From Craspedostauros australis (lineage: Eukaryota; Bacillariophyta; Bacillariophyceae; Mastogloiales; Achnanthaceae): 64,000 bases of DNA. The position numbers and the translations under genes are program-made. The stretch spans positions 1,798,001-1,862,000 of the forward strand of contig JAMXDE010000012.1 in NCBI GenBank assembly GCA_026770025.1. Reading direction: 5' to 3'. The notes beneath the pieces are model-generated. The model was not told the DNA's origin, made no database searches, and saw only the letters and a program-made list of their open reading frames with translations. Shown here one piece after another: positions 50,428-61,497 of the stretch. Every line of letters begins with the position of its first letter. Within the stretch, counting starts at the first letter, position 1.

Positions 50428-53400
50428 ATGGAACATCAAGATGACACAAGGCAGAGGTGGCCGCACAGGCGTCCAAGACGGAATTCACACAGCAATGCGC
50501 CATCAAGGCGGACAAGAACGAGAATGCATCGGCATCTTGTGACGTTGTCCATCATCGCGCTTCAACTTCAATGCCATGCGCACGCCTTCGTGGGTTCCAC
50601 CAACAGTGGTGGAAGAGCGACGTCTGCATCCGCTGCATCTGCATCTGCATCATTGGCCTTCCTCCATACGAGTGATCGGCAGACGCATTCATCAATGCCA
50701 TCATCGACATCAAATCAAAATTCATTCTCAAGGGCAGGTTTTAGCTCGCACGAAAGACGACGGACACAGCAAGGTTTCAATGATGATGGCGCCAGCAGAC
50801 GGCGTTCAACCTCATTATCGGCATTTCCCAATTCCCACTCGGCTGCCATGTTCTCGAATTTACCAATGACATCAACGGCATCAATGGCATCAAGATCGCA
50901 TTCCAATCGCAATCGCAACCAGCATTCCTTTTCATACTCGCAGTCGCATCAACGTCAGCACCCACGCAATGCCAGAGCAGCCGCCGCAACAACGCGGTTG
51001 CACGCTCTGCCCGAACTAGCGCACCTCGACTCGCTGCAACACGCATTCCACTCCTTCCATTCCCTCAACACCTTTTCCATCGCTGCCGCCGACGCGATCG
51101 CGGAACGGACGACGGCCTTGACATCGCAGATTGCCGATGCCGCGACAGCCGCCATGGCCACGAACGACGCGACGGCCGTGCACGAGGCGCCGGATGCGGC
51201 CCTCATTGAAGCCGCCGCGGGTTCGTTGGGTCATGACATCTTCGTCTTCCTCGTGGCGTCGGTCGTCGTCGTTCCGCTCTGCAAGCTTTTGGATGTTTCG
51301 CCCGTACTGGGATTTCTCGCCGTCGGCTGCCTGCTCGGGCCCTACGGATTGTCCGTCTTCACCAACAACGAAGCCGACCTGCAATTGGGAGATTTCGGTA
51401 TTCTCTTTTTGCTCTTCAACGAGGGTCTGTCGCTGAGTCCGGAGCGCATCAAGGATCTGTCTCGCTTCACCGGATTGGGGATCTTCCAGCTGCTGCTCTC
51501 CATCGCGCTCATTTTCGGCGGAACCCTCTGGGGCGGACCCTACATCCTGAATCTCATCCAGGTCCTCCACATCCCCATCGACAGCAAAATGATCGAGCTC
51601 TTGCTCAGCAACCGCGTCACCGCATTTTGCATCGCGTCGGCCGGCGCCCTGTCCAGCTCGGCCTTCGTCCTCCCCGTGCTCAAGCAGAAGAAATGGACGG
51701 ACAGGCCGGAGGGTATCGCGGGCCTCTCCATCCTCCTCCTGCAGGATCTGGCCGTCGCGCCCCTCCTCGTCCTCCTGCCGCTGCTGGCAGGATCCGGCCC
51801 GCAGACATCGGCAGCGCTTGGCATCCTCATCGCGAAGGCGACCCTAGGATTCGGCACGGTGCTGGTGGCGGGATCCTACATCCTGCGCTACGTCTTTGAC
51901 ATCGTGGCCGCGGCACGATCCACGGAGACCTTCGTCGCAGCGGCCTTGCTCGTCTGCGTCGGCATGGGAGAATTGGCGGATCTCCTCGGTCTCAGCGCCA
52001 GCACCGGCGCCTTCGCCGCGGGTGTGCTGCTCGCCGGTAATCGATACCGTGCACAGATTCAGGCCGACATCCAGCCCTTCGAGGGCATCCTCCTCGGTAT
52101 CTTCTTTCTCACGGCCGGTGCCAACCTCGATCCCATGGTGGTCCTGAACGAGTGGCCCACCCTGTTCGTTGGCATCTTGGCGTTCATTGCCGCAAAGACG
52201 GGCATCATCTTCGCCGCGGGTCCCTCCCTCGGCCTGACGCCGGGCCAGGCCATCCGCGTCGCGCTCACTTTGTCGGGCGGTGGCGAGTTCGCGCTGGTTC
52301 TGTTCCAGCTCGCGCAGCAGCTGGACGTGCTGCCGGTGGAGCTCGCGAAGCTGCTCATTGCCAGCGTCATCATCTCCATGAGCCTCACGCCCTTGCTGGG
52401 CGAGTTCGCCACCACGGCGGGCAACTGGGTCGACCGCAAATTGGGAATGTCGGGGGACTTCATCGGGGACTCGAAACCGTTGACAGCCGAGGAGGCCACC
52501 GAGCTGTTCGATCAGATCGACACGGACGACTCCGGCACCATCGATCTCGAGGAGCTGCGCGAGGCTCTCCTCAAGCTCAACTTCTCCTACGCAGGCATCG
52601 CGGAGGTGTTCGAGACCTTCGACAAAGACCGGGATGGCGTCATCGGACGCGAGGAATGGCGATCTGGTTTGAACGCCGGTCTGCTGTCGGACACGATCGA
52701 TGTCAATTCCAAATTTTCGTTGCGCAAGACCGACGCGACCTTCAAGGATGACGCCATCGTCATTTGCGGTTACGGCGAGGTCGGCAAGTCCATCTACGAC
52801 ATCATCCGCACGGCCGGTCCGGCAAGGGGCATGACGAACAGCGACGTCGTGGCATTCGATCTCAACCCATCCCGTGTCACAGCCGGCGTGCTGCAAGGTG
52901 CTCCGGTCGTCTTTGGCGACGCCGCCAAGATGCAGTTGCTGAAGGCCGCCGGCGTGACCAGGCCCAGGGCCGTCATCATCACGTACGCATCCGACAGCCG
53001 CCGTCTGGACACCACGATGCGACTGCGCCAGTCCCTGCCACCGGATACCCCCATCTACGTGTTCGAGGGCAACTCGCGCATCGCGGGGCAGCTGCTCGAG
53101 GCCGGCGCCACCGAGGTCATCAGCGAGATCACGGAGAGCGTGCTGCGGTTCGGAAGCCTTGTGGGCATCGCCAGGTCGCAGGGAGAGATCAATCTCCTGC
53201 GCAGCCTCGCGCTGGAAGATGAGCAATGCATGATCGTCGGTGAAATGTTCGGCGTGACGGAGTGGGAGGATGTCAAGGGTCTCACAGAAGACACGTTCAC
53301 GGATCTCGCTGAGGAGCTGGATTGCACGAGACGGGATCTCGTCGAGTTGAACACCTTCTACCAGTCCGTTGCTGCCAACCGCGAGGTCGTCCCAATTTCA

Positions 53401-53565
53401 GAGTTGAAGGAGCTGCTGATGCGGCAAACCGAGACCGGTCCCAGCGACGGGATGGCATTGGGCCAGTGCATGGAAGTTGCCGACGAGGACGGGGGCGGGA
53501 CCTTGACGTTCATCGAATTCGCTCGAGCGACTTTGGGCAGCTGCAACTACAAGATCGACTCATAA
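50428..53565 (+). CDS. KEA3: KEA3-type plastid K+/H+ antiporter with EF-hands, 1045 aa
   Basis: CPA2-family cation/proton antiporter expected in the thylakoid membrane, where KEA3 relaxes the proton gradient and so tunes photoprotection. The first in-frame ATG is at 50428; the ATG at 50524 (MHRHLVTLSIIALQLQCHAHA-FVG) gives a cleaner signal peptide ending in an AHAF-type plastid motif and may be the true start. After a Ser/Gln-rich transit stretch, about residues 268-657 hold the antiporter membrane core (GHDIFVFLVASVVVVPLCKLL, LGFLAVGCLLGPYGL, LGDFGILFLLFNEGLSLSP). Two canonical EF-hand loops follow, DTDDSGTIDLEE (698-709) and DKDRDGVIGREE (732-743), then an RCK/TrkA-N Rossmann domain (GYGEVG, 781-786). 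A third, degenerate EF loop DEDGGGTLTFIE (1019-1030) sits near the C terminus. EF-hands are a known trait of diatom KEA3. Single exon. Confidence 0.94.
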   Translation: MEHQDDTRQRWPHRRPRRNSHSNAPSRRTRTRMHRHLVTLSIIALQLQCHAHAFVGSTNSGGRATSASAASASASLAFLHTSDRQTHSSMPSSTSNQNSFSRAGFSSHERRRTQQGFNDDGASRRRSTSLSAFPNSHSAAMFSNLPMTSTASMASRSHSNRNRNQHSFSYSQSHQRQHPRNARAAAATTRLHALPELAHLDSLQHAFHSFHSLNTFSIAAADAIAERTTALTSQIADAATAAMATNDATAVHEAPDAALIEAAAGSLGHDIFVFLVASVVVVPLCKLLDVSPVLGFLAVGCLLGPYGLSVFTNNEADLQLGDFGILFLLFNEGLSLSPERIKDLSRFTGLGIFQLLLSIALIFGGTLWGGPYILNLIQVLHIPIDSKMIELLLSNRVTAFCIASAGALSSSAFVLPVLKQKKWTDRPEGIAGLSILLLQDLAVAPLLVLLPLLAGSGPQTSAALGILIAKATLGFGTVLVAGSYILRYVFDIVAAARSTETFVAAALLVCVGMGELADLLGLSASTGAFAAGVLLAGNRYRAQIQADIQPFEGILLGIFFLTAGANLDPMVVLNEWPTLFVGILAFIAAKTGIIFAAGPSLGLTPGQAIRVALTLSGGGEFALVLFQLAQQLDVLPVELAKLLIASVIISMSLTPLLGEFATTAGNWVDRKLGMSGDFIGDSKPLTAEEATELFDQIDTDDSGTIDLEELREALLKLNFSYAGIAEVFETFDKDRDGVIGREEWRSGLNAGLLSDTIDVNSKFSLRKTDATFKDDAIVICGYGEVGKSIYDIIRTAGPARGMTNSDVVAFDLNPSRVTAGVLQGAPVVFGDAAKMQLLKAAGVTRPRAVIITYASDSRRLDTTMRLRQSLPPDTPIYVFEGNSRIAGQLLEAGATEVISEITESVLRFGSLVGIARSQGEINLLRSLALEDEQCMIVGEMFGVTEWEDVKGLTEDTFTDLAEELDCTRRDLVELNTFYQSVAANREVVPISELKELLMRQTETGPSDGMALGQCMEVADEDGGGTLTFIEFARATLGSCNYKIDS

Positions 53566-55315
53566 CGCGGGGACAACACGCGAGCTTGAAACGTGGAGTG
53601 TCAAGTACAATACGAGCCTGCAGTGGTGGAGTATATGTGTGTGGAGCACTCTGCTGCACAAGCGCCTGCTCTATTAATGCCGTATTAGTAATCCTTCGAC
53701 ATTCCTCTTCCACCGATATAATGTTGCCAACATTTTGCCGCGTTTGTACGTTTGTGCGTGTGGCGGTGGCAGGAGTAGCTGCTGTGGATGGTGGACTCAT
53801 GCTTTCATCTTCAAAACATCACTTGCCATCTGGCTTTCTCTCCTTGTTCCATTCGAGCTGATCAGACTTTGAGAATACTGTTCCGTTGTCTCGATTCTCA
53901 TAGTAGGAGTAAGCGGCCTGGTTGATCAAGAGATAGTTTGGCATCAAAGCATCCAAGAGTGTGGTAGTTTGAATTGTCGTTGTATGACAGGAACATGCAG
54001 ATAGTGAGCAACATGATGTCGCATACGAGCACTCCACAAGCATTAAAGTGTTGTTCAGTTCCGTTCCATTCCATTCCATTCCACTTTGCATCCACATGTG
54101 CTCGCATTGCATTGCATTGCATTCCATTCAAATCAGGCAATGTAATAGTATTGGATGTTGCACCTGCCGTCTTCGTTTCGTCAAGCCGGCTACGCACGAC
54201 GTACCACTGCACCGATAGCAACCGCCCATGATGCGATTCTGCCTCCCTGCATCAATTCATGATGCATGTTTTGATAGTGTGTGGATCATGATCGAGTGCA
54301 GAAGAGAGTAGTAGAGTAGTAGCAATATGACGAAAGAGCGCAAAATCAATTGCAATAGTTCGAGAGACGGAAAGGTGAGATGCGTTGCTCAACTGGGTAC
54401 GACTACTCTGCCATGCCACTGTGAATCAAGAGGCTCCGCGACACTCATTTTGCATCTGACTGCACCTTTGCATGATCCCACGTCTGTCCACCGAGATAAA
54501 GATCGCGTTTCGATCATCAATGGCGGTATCATTACCCACCATGACCATGAAATGATGAACGGGTTCGGTGTCTCCTCCATGGCCCATGTACTCCGCTCCA
54601 TGGTCTGCTCCTCTGATACTGCATTTCACTCACTTTTCCGAGGCCTGCCGAAAAGGCGTTGGTCAAGTTCTTCTTGATGTTCTCCATCCTCAAAGCACTG
54701 CTTCCCGTCTGTCCTCTGCCAATGCTGTTCCTGACTTCTTTGTCCTTGCTATTGCTATGTGTCACACGTGCGGACGATCCACTGGTACGAGTGCTGTTGT
54801 CGTTGCTTCCTGTTGATGTGAGTTGTTGCTCTCTGATGACTTGGACAACCAACATTGATGATGTGATGATGCATGATGTTGTGTGTGTTTTGCGGGGTCC
54901 GTGTTTCGGTTTTACGTTCGATCGTTGAGTCAGTCTGGTCAAGAGTGGCTGTTTGCTGATGTGGCGCTCTCATCATGTGTCTGTCTGCCTCTGTCATTGA
55001 ACATATGTATGTCTGTTTGATGATTGTATTTCATACGTACAAACTGAATACATGTCACTTTTCGGTCTGTACAACCATACGGTCTTCGAATTGACATCGA
55101 TCGAGTCTTGTATAGTTTGTGAATCACGGACATCAAGAACCAACACAAACACAACCAACCAAAAAAGGTATCAATTCGAACTTCTGCAAAGCAGGTCTGC
55201 GGCTCGCTGTTCCGATGGACGTAACAACAGCATCGACAGCATCGACAGGCACATCATGGGGACGACGACAAGGGAGAGGACCTGCAATTAAATATACTAT
55301 TCTATAATAGATCGT
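53566..55315. other. Intergenic between KEA3 and the FAD oxidoreductase
   Basis: Short frames only. Pentamer-like runs CCATTCCATTCCATTCCA (54066-54083) and GCATTGCATTGCATTGCATT (54106-54125) are present. The AT motif AATATACTATTCTATAATAG lies at 55291-55310, just before the next start codon. Confidence 0.45.
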
Positions 55316-58099
55316 ATGGTACACAACAGTGCGCAAAGGTTTGGAGACGTTGGTCCATTCGCTGTTGCTCTGTTGGGTGTTGCTACATTCTCAGACATCC
55401 CCATCATGGCGCTCGTCAACGCCAAATCGTCAGGACCAAGCAGGAGGGATTCATGGACGCTGGCAACCATGTTGGTGCTGGCACATCTATCACACACGCG
55501 CCATGTGGTGGATGCCTTTCATCCAAGCAGCCTGCTGCAGCAAACACGGCGCAAATCGTGCACACGTCTGCGTCGTCATCATCCATTCAACATTGGTAGC
55601 GCTGTCTGTCATGATCGGCACAGCGGTATGCGGCTTTTCGCAGAAGACGCATCGGGCAAGAGCGACCAGAGCAAGCAGCAGGATGCCAACAACAGGAAGA
55701 GCAAGAAACGATCGCGCCGCAAGCGACAGAAGCCGCGGAATGGGAAATCGGCACGAGGTGGGTCACCATCGGCCTCGTCGTCAGCGTCGGTGCCGCGAGA
55801 CCCAAACGCGCTGGAGACTTGGCGCTTGTACGATGTCACGCTGACGCCGGAGGAAATGAAGTACGAGCCCTACACGCGCAAGTCCAAGCGCAAAATCAAT
55901 CTCGAACAGGGTGGAAGATCCGTGCCCGTGCAAGAACGGTATGCTGTTCCTGCGCTGCTGCAGCGGTTGAATGAGAAGTTGAAGAACACCAAAGACAGCA
56001 GCAAGGATGACAAGGGCGAGGTTGTGTTCCACAACGTCGAGGTGGTGCGACGGTCGCTGGATGCGCGCAAGAAGAGGCGAAATTCATCGGCCAAAGGCAA
56101 CCAGGGCGCGGACGGCAATGCAAGGGAGGATCCCAAGTTCGTCCATGTTGTGGACATCACCTTGCGAGCCCAGGACGCCAAGCGCTTGCACCTCAGGCCG
56201 CAATCCGGCAAGTGCGAACGTATCGATTCTGTTCACAGCACCGACACCCAGCCAGAAGAACAGGGCGGAAGCACAAGTACAGACGAAAGCGAAAGGACTA
56301 CGGATGTCCTTGCAACCAACAACGAAGAGCAAAACCAGCATCAGACGAAGAAAAAAGTTGTGGTGGTCGGCGCAGGTCCTGCGGGCCTCTTCTGCGCACT
56401 CGTGCTTGCTCAAAGCGGCAAGGTGCAGCCGATCCTGGTGGAACGCGGGCAGCCCGTCGAGCGGCGCGGACGTGACATCGGCGCGCTCGTCCGGCGGCAC
56501 AAGATGAACTCGGATTCCAATTTTGCCTTTGGCGAAGGTGGCGCGGGGACATGGAGCGACGGAAAGCTGACGACCAGGATAGGGCGCAACTCGGACCCGG
56601 TGCGGTACGTGCTGCGAACGTTGGTCAAGTACGGCGCACCTGAAAACATCCTGGTGGAAGGAGCACCTCACCTGGGCACTGACGCGCTGGTTCAATTGCT
56701 GCGAAAGATGAGAGTGGATCTGAAGGAGACGTGGGGCGCAGAGATCAAGTTCGGAACCAAGGTTGTGGGTTTGAACATGCACACGGATGATAGTGACGTG
56801 GCCCAGACTCGCACCATTTCAGGTGTCGAGATAGTGGACGTGGAAGAGAGTGCAACGCCAAGCGAACCAGACAACGACATAGGCAACGAACAGCTCGAAA
56901 AGGAACCGAAACAAACGCATCAACCGCATCAACACGATGCAATATCTTCAAGTACCATTAACGCCGATGCCACAGTGCTCGCCACGGGGCACTCTGCACG
57001 CGATGTGTACGAAAGTTTACACGAGGCAGGCGTCACCTTGGAACCGAAAGGTTTTGCTGTGGGTTTCCGCATCGAGCACCCACAGTCGCGGATAACCGAA
57101 ATCCAGTACGGCAAGGGTTGGGGCACGAATGTCATCACAGGCAAGACTCTCACCGACAAGGCCAACGACGAATACTTCAAAGAGTTCGCAGCACGGAGCA
57201 ACAGCAACGACGATGTTGATGGCAGCAGTGCCCCAAGCATGGACCCCACAGCAGCAGCAGCAGCAGCAGCAGCGGAGGAAGATAACTCCATCTCAAAGAC
57301 TGGACGTTTGCCGGTGCCGTCCTACCGGCTGGCAACGGATCGGGCGTTCGACGGTAGCGGCACCCGTGGTGTATACTCCTTCTGCATGTGTCCTGGTGGG
57401 CAGATCGTCCCGGCGTCGACCGACCCTGCCGAGGTATGCGTGAATGGGATGAGCTTCAGCCGCCGTGATTCGGTTTGGGCCAATTCTGCCCTGGTGGTCA
57501 CTGTCAATCCGGATGACGACATCCTTGGACAGTACAGGGAGGAGCACGGCGTGTTGGCGGGCATTGCGTTCCAACGAGACATGGAACGCAGGGCAGCGGA
57601 ACTGGGAGGAGGCGGGCTGGTGGTGCCGGTCCAGCGGGTGACCGACTTTATTGAAGGCGCCGTGTCCGACACCGTGCCATCCTCAAGCTACAGACTGGGT
57701 GTCAAGTCGGCGCCTTGTCATGAGATCTACCCAGCGCCATTGACGGCGGCACTGAGGGATGCGTTGCAGACCAAGTTCGCATCGCAGATGCCAGGGTACG
57801 TCCACCCGGATGGCCTGCTCCATGCGGTTGAAACTCGAACATCCAGCCCGGTCCGGATGTCGCGAGACCGTAGCACGTACCTCGCCTCAAACACAACCAA
57901 CTTGTTCCCCGCAGGCGAAGGTGCCGGATTCGCTGGTGGCATCGTGTCTGCGGCCGTTGATGGGATTGGGGTCGCAGAAGCCGTCCTACGGCGGCTCTTT
58001 CCAGACGAAGACGCCGCAAACACTTCAGCATCAGGTTCAGCCGATGGCAGCGAGGCTAAGCGCCCACCAAAGATCAAGCCGGTGGGTTTCTCGTACTAA
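55316..58099 (+). CDS. FAD-dependent oxidoreductase (COG2509-like), predicted plastid, 927 aa
   Basis: Resembles the uncharacterised FAD-dependent dehydrogenases of COG2509, present in bacteria and in plant plastids. The longest ATG form begins at 55316. An ATG at 55406 (MALVNAKSSG) gives a more usual presequence with a hydrophobic segment ending HVVDAF-HPSS, an AxAF-like plastid motif. A Lys/Arg/Ser-rich linker follows. About residues 110-260 form an N-terminal domain typical of the family (WRLYDVTLTPEE, DITLRAQDAK). KKVVVVGAGPAGLFCALVLAQ places the dinucleotide-binding GxGxxG at 352-357; RRGRDIGAL and NFAFGEGGAGTWSDGKLTTRIG follow. Near 865 LFPAGEGAGFAGGIVSAAVDG closes the FAD site. An Ala run (about 644-651) and acidic Ser/Asp loops are insertions. 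Substrate unknown. Single exon. Confidence 0.9.
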   Translation: MVHNSAQRFGDVGPFAVALLGVATFSDIPIMALVNAKSSGPSRRDSWTLATMLVLAHLSHTRHVVDAFHPSSLLQQTRRKSCTRLRRHHPFNIGSAVCHDRHSGMRLFAEDASGKSDQSKQQDANNRKSKKRSRRKRQKPRNGKSARGGSPSASSSASVPRDPNALETWRLYDVTLTPEEMKYEPYTRKSKRKINLEQGGRSVPVQERYAVPALLQRLNEKLKNTKDSSKDDKGEVVFHNVEVVRRSLDARKKRRNSSAKGNQGADGNAREDPKFVHVVDITLRAQDAKRLHLRPQSGKCERIDSVHSTDTQPEEQGGSTSTDESERTTDVLATNNEEQNQHQTKKKVVVVGAGPAGLFCALVLAQSGKVQPILVERGQPVERRGRDIGALVRRHKMNSDSNFAFGEGGAGTWSDGKLTTRIGRNSDPVRYVLRTLVKYGAPENILVEGAPHLGTDALVQLLRKMRVDLKETWGAEIKFGTKVVGLNMHTDDSDVAQTRTISGVEIVDVEESATPSEPDNDIGNEQLEKEPKQTHQPHQHDAISSSTINADATVLATGHSARDVYESLHEAGVTLEPKGFAVGFRIEHPQSRITEIQYGKGWGTNVITGKTLTDKANDEYFKEFAARSNSNDDVDGSSAPSMDPTAAAAAAAAEEDNSISKTGRLPVPSYRLATDRAFDGSGTRGVYSFCMCPGGQIVPASTDPAEVCVNGMSFSRRDSVWANSALVVTVNPDDDILGQYREEHGVLAGIAFQRDMERRAAELGGGGLVVPVQRVTDFIEGAVSDTVPSSSYRLGVKSAPCHEIYPAPLTAALRDALQTKFASQMPGYVHPDGLLHAVETRTSSPVRMSRDRSTYLASNTTNLFPAGEGAGFAGGIVSAAVDGIGVAEAVLRRLFPDEDAANTSASGSADGSEAKRPPKIKPVGFSY

Positions 58100-60633
58100 T
58101 AGTGAATCCTCTTGAGAGGCGTTGGGCATCATACGTAGCACACAACAGCAACAATAGCCTGAGACCGAGAGCAGAAGTTGGAGAGAAAAGAAAATAACAC
58201 AGGCTCTGGTATGCATGAAAGACTGGAGATTGGGCAGAAGACCTGGCCATGGCGACTATGTGCGAGTAGACAGCAACCATGACGATGGGGGAGCGGATTA
58301 TACACGTGCATGACTCTTGGAGTCGGAAGGAGAAGTGGTACGCCCACAAACCCTCGAATGCCATGGCTGACGGCAAACCTAGAGAATGGAATGCTCGGGT
58401 GTCCACCGGTACCCGACTCTATGCTTGTAAAGAGTGCCTTCTGTCATGTGCTTGCACCGTCTGTCGCTGCATCTTTCGCTGATGATATTGCTGTTGCTGA
58501 AGTGGCGTCAGCAACAATCATGATGTCGACGCAGCTGATACAATCACCATCACCATGATGCAGTTTGGCGCGTCGAATCCGGAGGATGTGGTGTTGTCAA
58601 CAGGTGGCAGTGTAATTGCATTTGCATTGTCCTCGTACTTGCGCTCGAGCCGGTTAGGTCGCTCATCGGGCTTCCTCATGGGTGACGCATGGGCGGCAAG
58701 GGAGCAGCAGACTCGCCACGGAAGGTGGCTGGGGCTTCGTGTGTCAACATCACCGATAGTGGCAGAAGGCCGAAAGAATCTAAGCGGCTGCCTGGAACAG
58801 CTTCTCGTGAGGAGACCGGTTTGGTGACGCAGGGAATGCTCTGCTCGTTGGTTTATTGGGCTCCGCTGGAACATGACGCATGTCATCATCTGTCCGGGCG
58901 TTCGTCTGGTACGACCTATGTAGATTGTACTCGTGTCAGGTATCCAGGGCGATTTTCTGTTTTGAGTATCTGCCCTTGGACAACTGTGCGTGAACAGGAC
59001 GCGCCTCTGGTTGCAGATGGACACGAACACGGTATCGGCTGATGATCAAGATGTTTCATCATCAACGTGAGCACCAAACAGACGGCACCAACTGTTCGAA
59101 CCGGCAGCATGAATTTATCTGGTCGGGTGGAGTACGCGTGTGTACGAATGTGCATGTTCTCTATTGGAACATAGTACTTTGGTACGAGCAGTCGTGTGTA
59201 TGGTGTAGGTCGTACCCTCGTGCAAAGTGGAAGCGGAGGAACCCTTGATGCGTGTGATGATGGCGATGAAAGATACGCCGATTGGTTCAAATCACAAATT
59301 GTGAGAAGGAAGGAGTCCGAGATGCGAGGAGAGAAAAGCTCCCTTCTTCATCGATGTCGAGGGGCAATTGGCGACGCAGGACAAAATATTCCCGAGTCCA
59401 AACATATCCTTTCCGATGCAAACAGGGGTTTCGTGATGGGGATGTCATGCGCGTGACAAAATGCCGATCGAACATCCGCGACGGTGAGACAGCCGGAAGA
59501 GCTCCACCCGTGGCGAGGCGAGGGCAATGCAAGTCAAACAGATTGACACCGAAAGGCGGTGTGAGGAAACAATTGGCTTTCGCTCATCATTTTGCCCCCA
59601 AACCATCACGAAAAGAGAGGGCTGGGCCTCACCAGATGAGCGCCAAATCGAACCAATGCGGCCACATGTTTGCGCATTTGGCGTTGGTTGCTCAACCTCG
59701 TATAATACATACCAGTATTGGTAACTCGGATGAGTAGCTCATCTGTGCGAGTATGTGCAGCACGACAGGAGAAAGGAGGACGTCCATCTCTCTGTCTCCA
59801 TTTGATTCCTTCGGCATTTCGTTTCCAACGATGCGTGAGACAGGACGAACCTCGAGCAGCCGCAAAAAAGAGTGTCGGACTCGACATGCCAGGAGGTCGA
59901 CAAGTCCACCGGCTCATTGATCTTGCGCAGCTTAATCCTTCAACGAATGTGAGTGGTGAGGCTCATGAGTTACGAAGGGCAAAACAAAGTCAAGACATCT
60001 CGTGGCGGATAAGTATAATGCGCAAGAGTGGTTCCTTTGCTTGTATTCGGGACAAACTCGCCAGGCTGATGGATCTTTGGTGATGAAGCCTCTGCCTTTG
60101 TGGCCCGCATCAGTACCAGCAACGTGGGCGCGACGCGGCGCTCTTCGTGTTGCGAAGAAGAAAATAATTGCTCTCCGGTTCCGCCTCACCCCTTTCGCGG
60201 GGCGGACGCAGAAGCATACGCGCTTCTTTATCTTCGACCATTCGGGACTTCGTGCTTCGCTGCGCTCTCACTCCGACAACAACAGGAGCACAAAGGAACG
60301 CAACTCAGGTACCGCAGCTCGAAACAGGCGAAACAGAGCAAACACGCGAAGCACGCACACACACAGGCGCGGAAGCAAACGATCACAACTGCGAACTCAT
60401 AGGTACTTCTGCTCGTGTTGGCGCTGTTGGTGACGCACAACGCAATGCGACGCAACATCGGTGATCCAAACAAACCACAACCTTGGAGGCCACTCCCACA
60501 CTTCCCATAATCCGCACCCGAGTCCAAAAACAAAACACTTTTTACCTCCACGCACACAAGTAGAGCATCCCTCCCCCTTGACCTAGTCAACCAGTTCACC
60601 ACAAATCATACATCATACAACAGCAGCATTACC
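58100..60633. other. Gene-poor stretch, 2.5 kb
   Basis: No convincing gene on either strand. Frames are short or have scrambled composition. The right end is a CA-rich leader of the gene starting at 60634. Confidence 0.45.
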
Positions 60634-61497
60634 ATGAATACCATGAACACATCAAACCATCACGGCACCACTTGTCAACCCGTCCACAAGGGAGCTTTCC
60701 TGACAGTCGACAGACTCCTGACCGCGGGATGCGATCTGCGAGATGTCCGATCGGCGAAGTCCCGCCGCAGGCTGCGTGAGGCGATTGAGACCCACAGACT
60801 GAGCAGCAGCAACACGGACCTGCCCCCGGCAACTGGACCAGCAACTCCATCGCAGCTGCTGCCACTTTCGCCACAACCCACATCAGCATCAACAACAGTG
60901 CCGGCATCGCCGTCGCCGTCTCTGCTGCCGCTCCCATTCACGTCAGCAGTCACACCATCGCCACAGCAAAAGCTCAAGGTCTCGGTCCGAGGCCTCAAAA
61001 CTCGAATGCATCGCAGAGGATCAACGGTGCTGTCTCCACCGTACCACCGCACCTCAGACAGTCCAGCTGCCTATAACAAGAACGCAGTGCATGTCAGCCA
61101 CAGCAAAGGCACGCCTTCCACGTCTCTGATCCAGATGATGTCCATGACTTGCGCACCACCAGTCCGCAACCCAGTCCATTCATCGCCATCGCCTCCATCC
61201 TGGCCACAGCACAAGTCCCTTCTCGGTCACGGCGCGTCCAAGTCTTCTCGAAGAAGGGGGAGCCTCGCACTGCCTCAGCAGCAAGCGTGCAAGAAACGAA
61301 AGCTGACCACGACAGCCCACGTCTCGCGATCCCCACCATCGGACATGGACGCCAGTAACGCCTTGCATGCCATCATCGGACAGCCACCTCTCGGCATGTA
61401 CAACGCCAACGAAGACCTGCTCCAGGTCATATCAGACATCGTGGATGACACGGACGACTTGCTCCAGACAGCACCCGTCATGGCCACGCAGCGTTAA
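60634..61497 (+). CDS. Ser/Pro/Thr-rich hypothetical protein, 287 aa
   Basis: Unrecognised. ATG at 60634 (MNTMNTSNHH) follows an A/C-rich leader. An N-terminal charged helix (about residues 24-52, LTVDRLLTAGCDLRDVRSAK and onward) is followed by Ser/Pro/Thr-rich disordered sequence with basic patches (RGLKTRMHRRG near 125, SSRRRGS near 205, KKRK near 224) that could be nuclear localisation signals. The C terminus has a short acidic amphipathic helix (LLQVISDIVDDTDDLLQTAP). Basic patches plus an acidic hydrophobic tail would suit a transcriptional regulator, but no DNA-binding domain is visible. Confidence 0.65.
   Translation: MNTMNTSNHHGTTCQPVHKGAFLTVDRLLTAGCDLRDVRSAKSRRRLREAIETHRLSSSNTDLPPATGPATPSQLLPLSPQPTSASTTVPASPSPSLLPLPFTSAVTPSPQQKLKVSVRGLKTRMHRRGSTVLSPPYHRTSDSPAAYNKNAVHVSHSKGTPSTSLIQMMSMTCAPPVRNPVHSSPSPPSWPQHKSLLGHGASKSSRRRGSLALPQQQACKKRKLTTTAHVSRSPPSDMDASNALHAIIGQPPLGMYNANEDLLQVISDIVDDTDDLLQTAPVMATQR

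Noticed and set aside
51844-53226. 460-codon minus-strand frame opposite KEA3
   Set aside because: Antisense shadow of a high-GC coding region; KEA3 is certain on the other strand.
58518-59030. 170-codon minus-strand frame
   Set aside because: Composition is unremarkable and no family is recognisable; without splice or expression data it cannot be told from chance.
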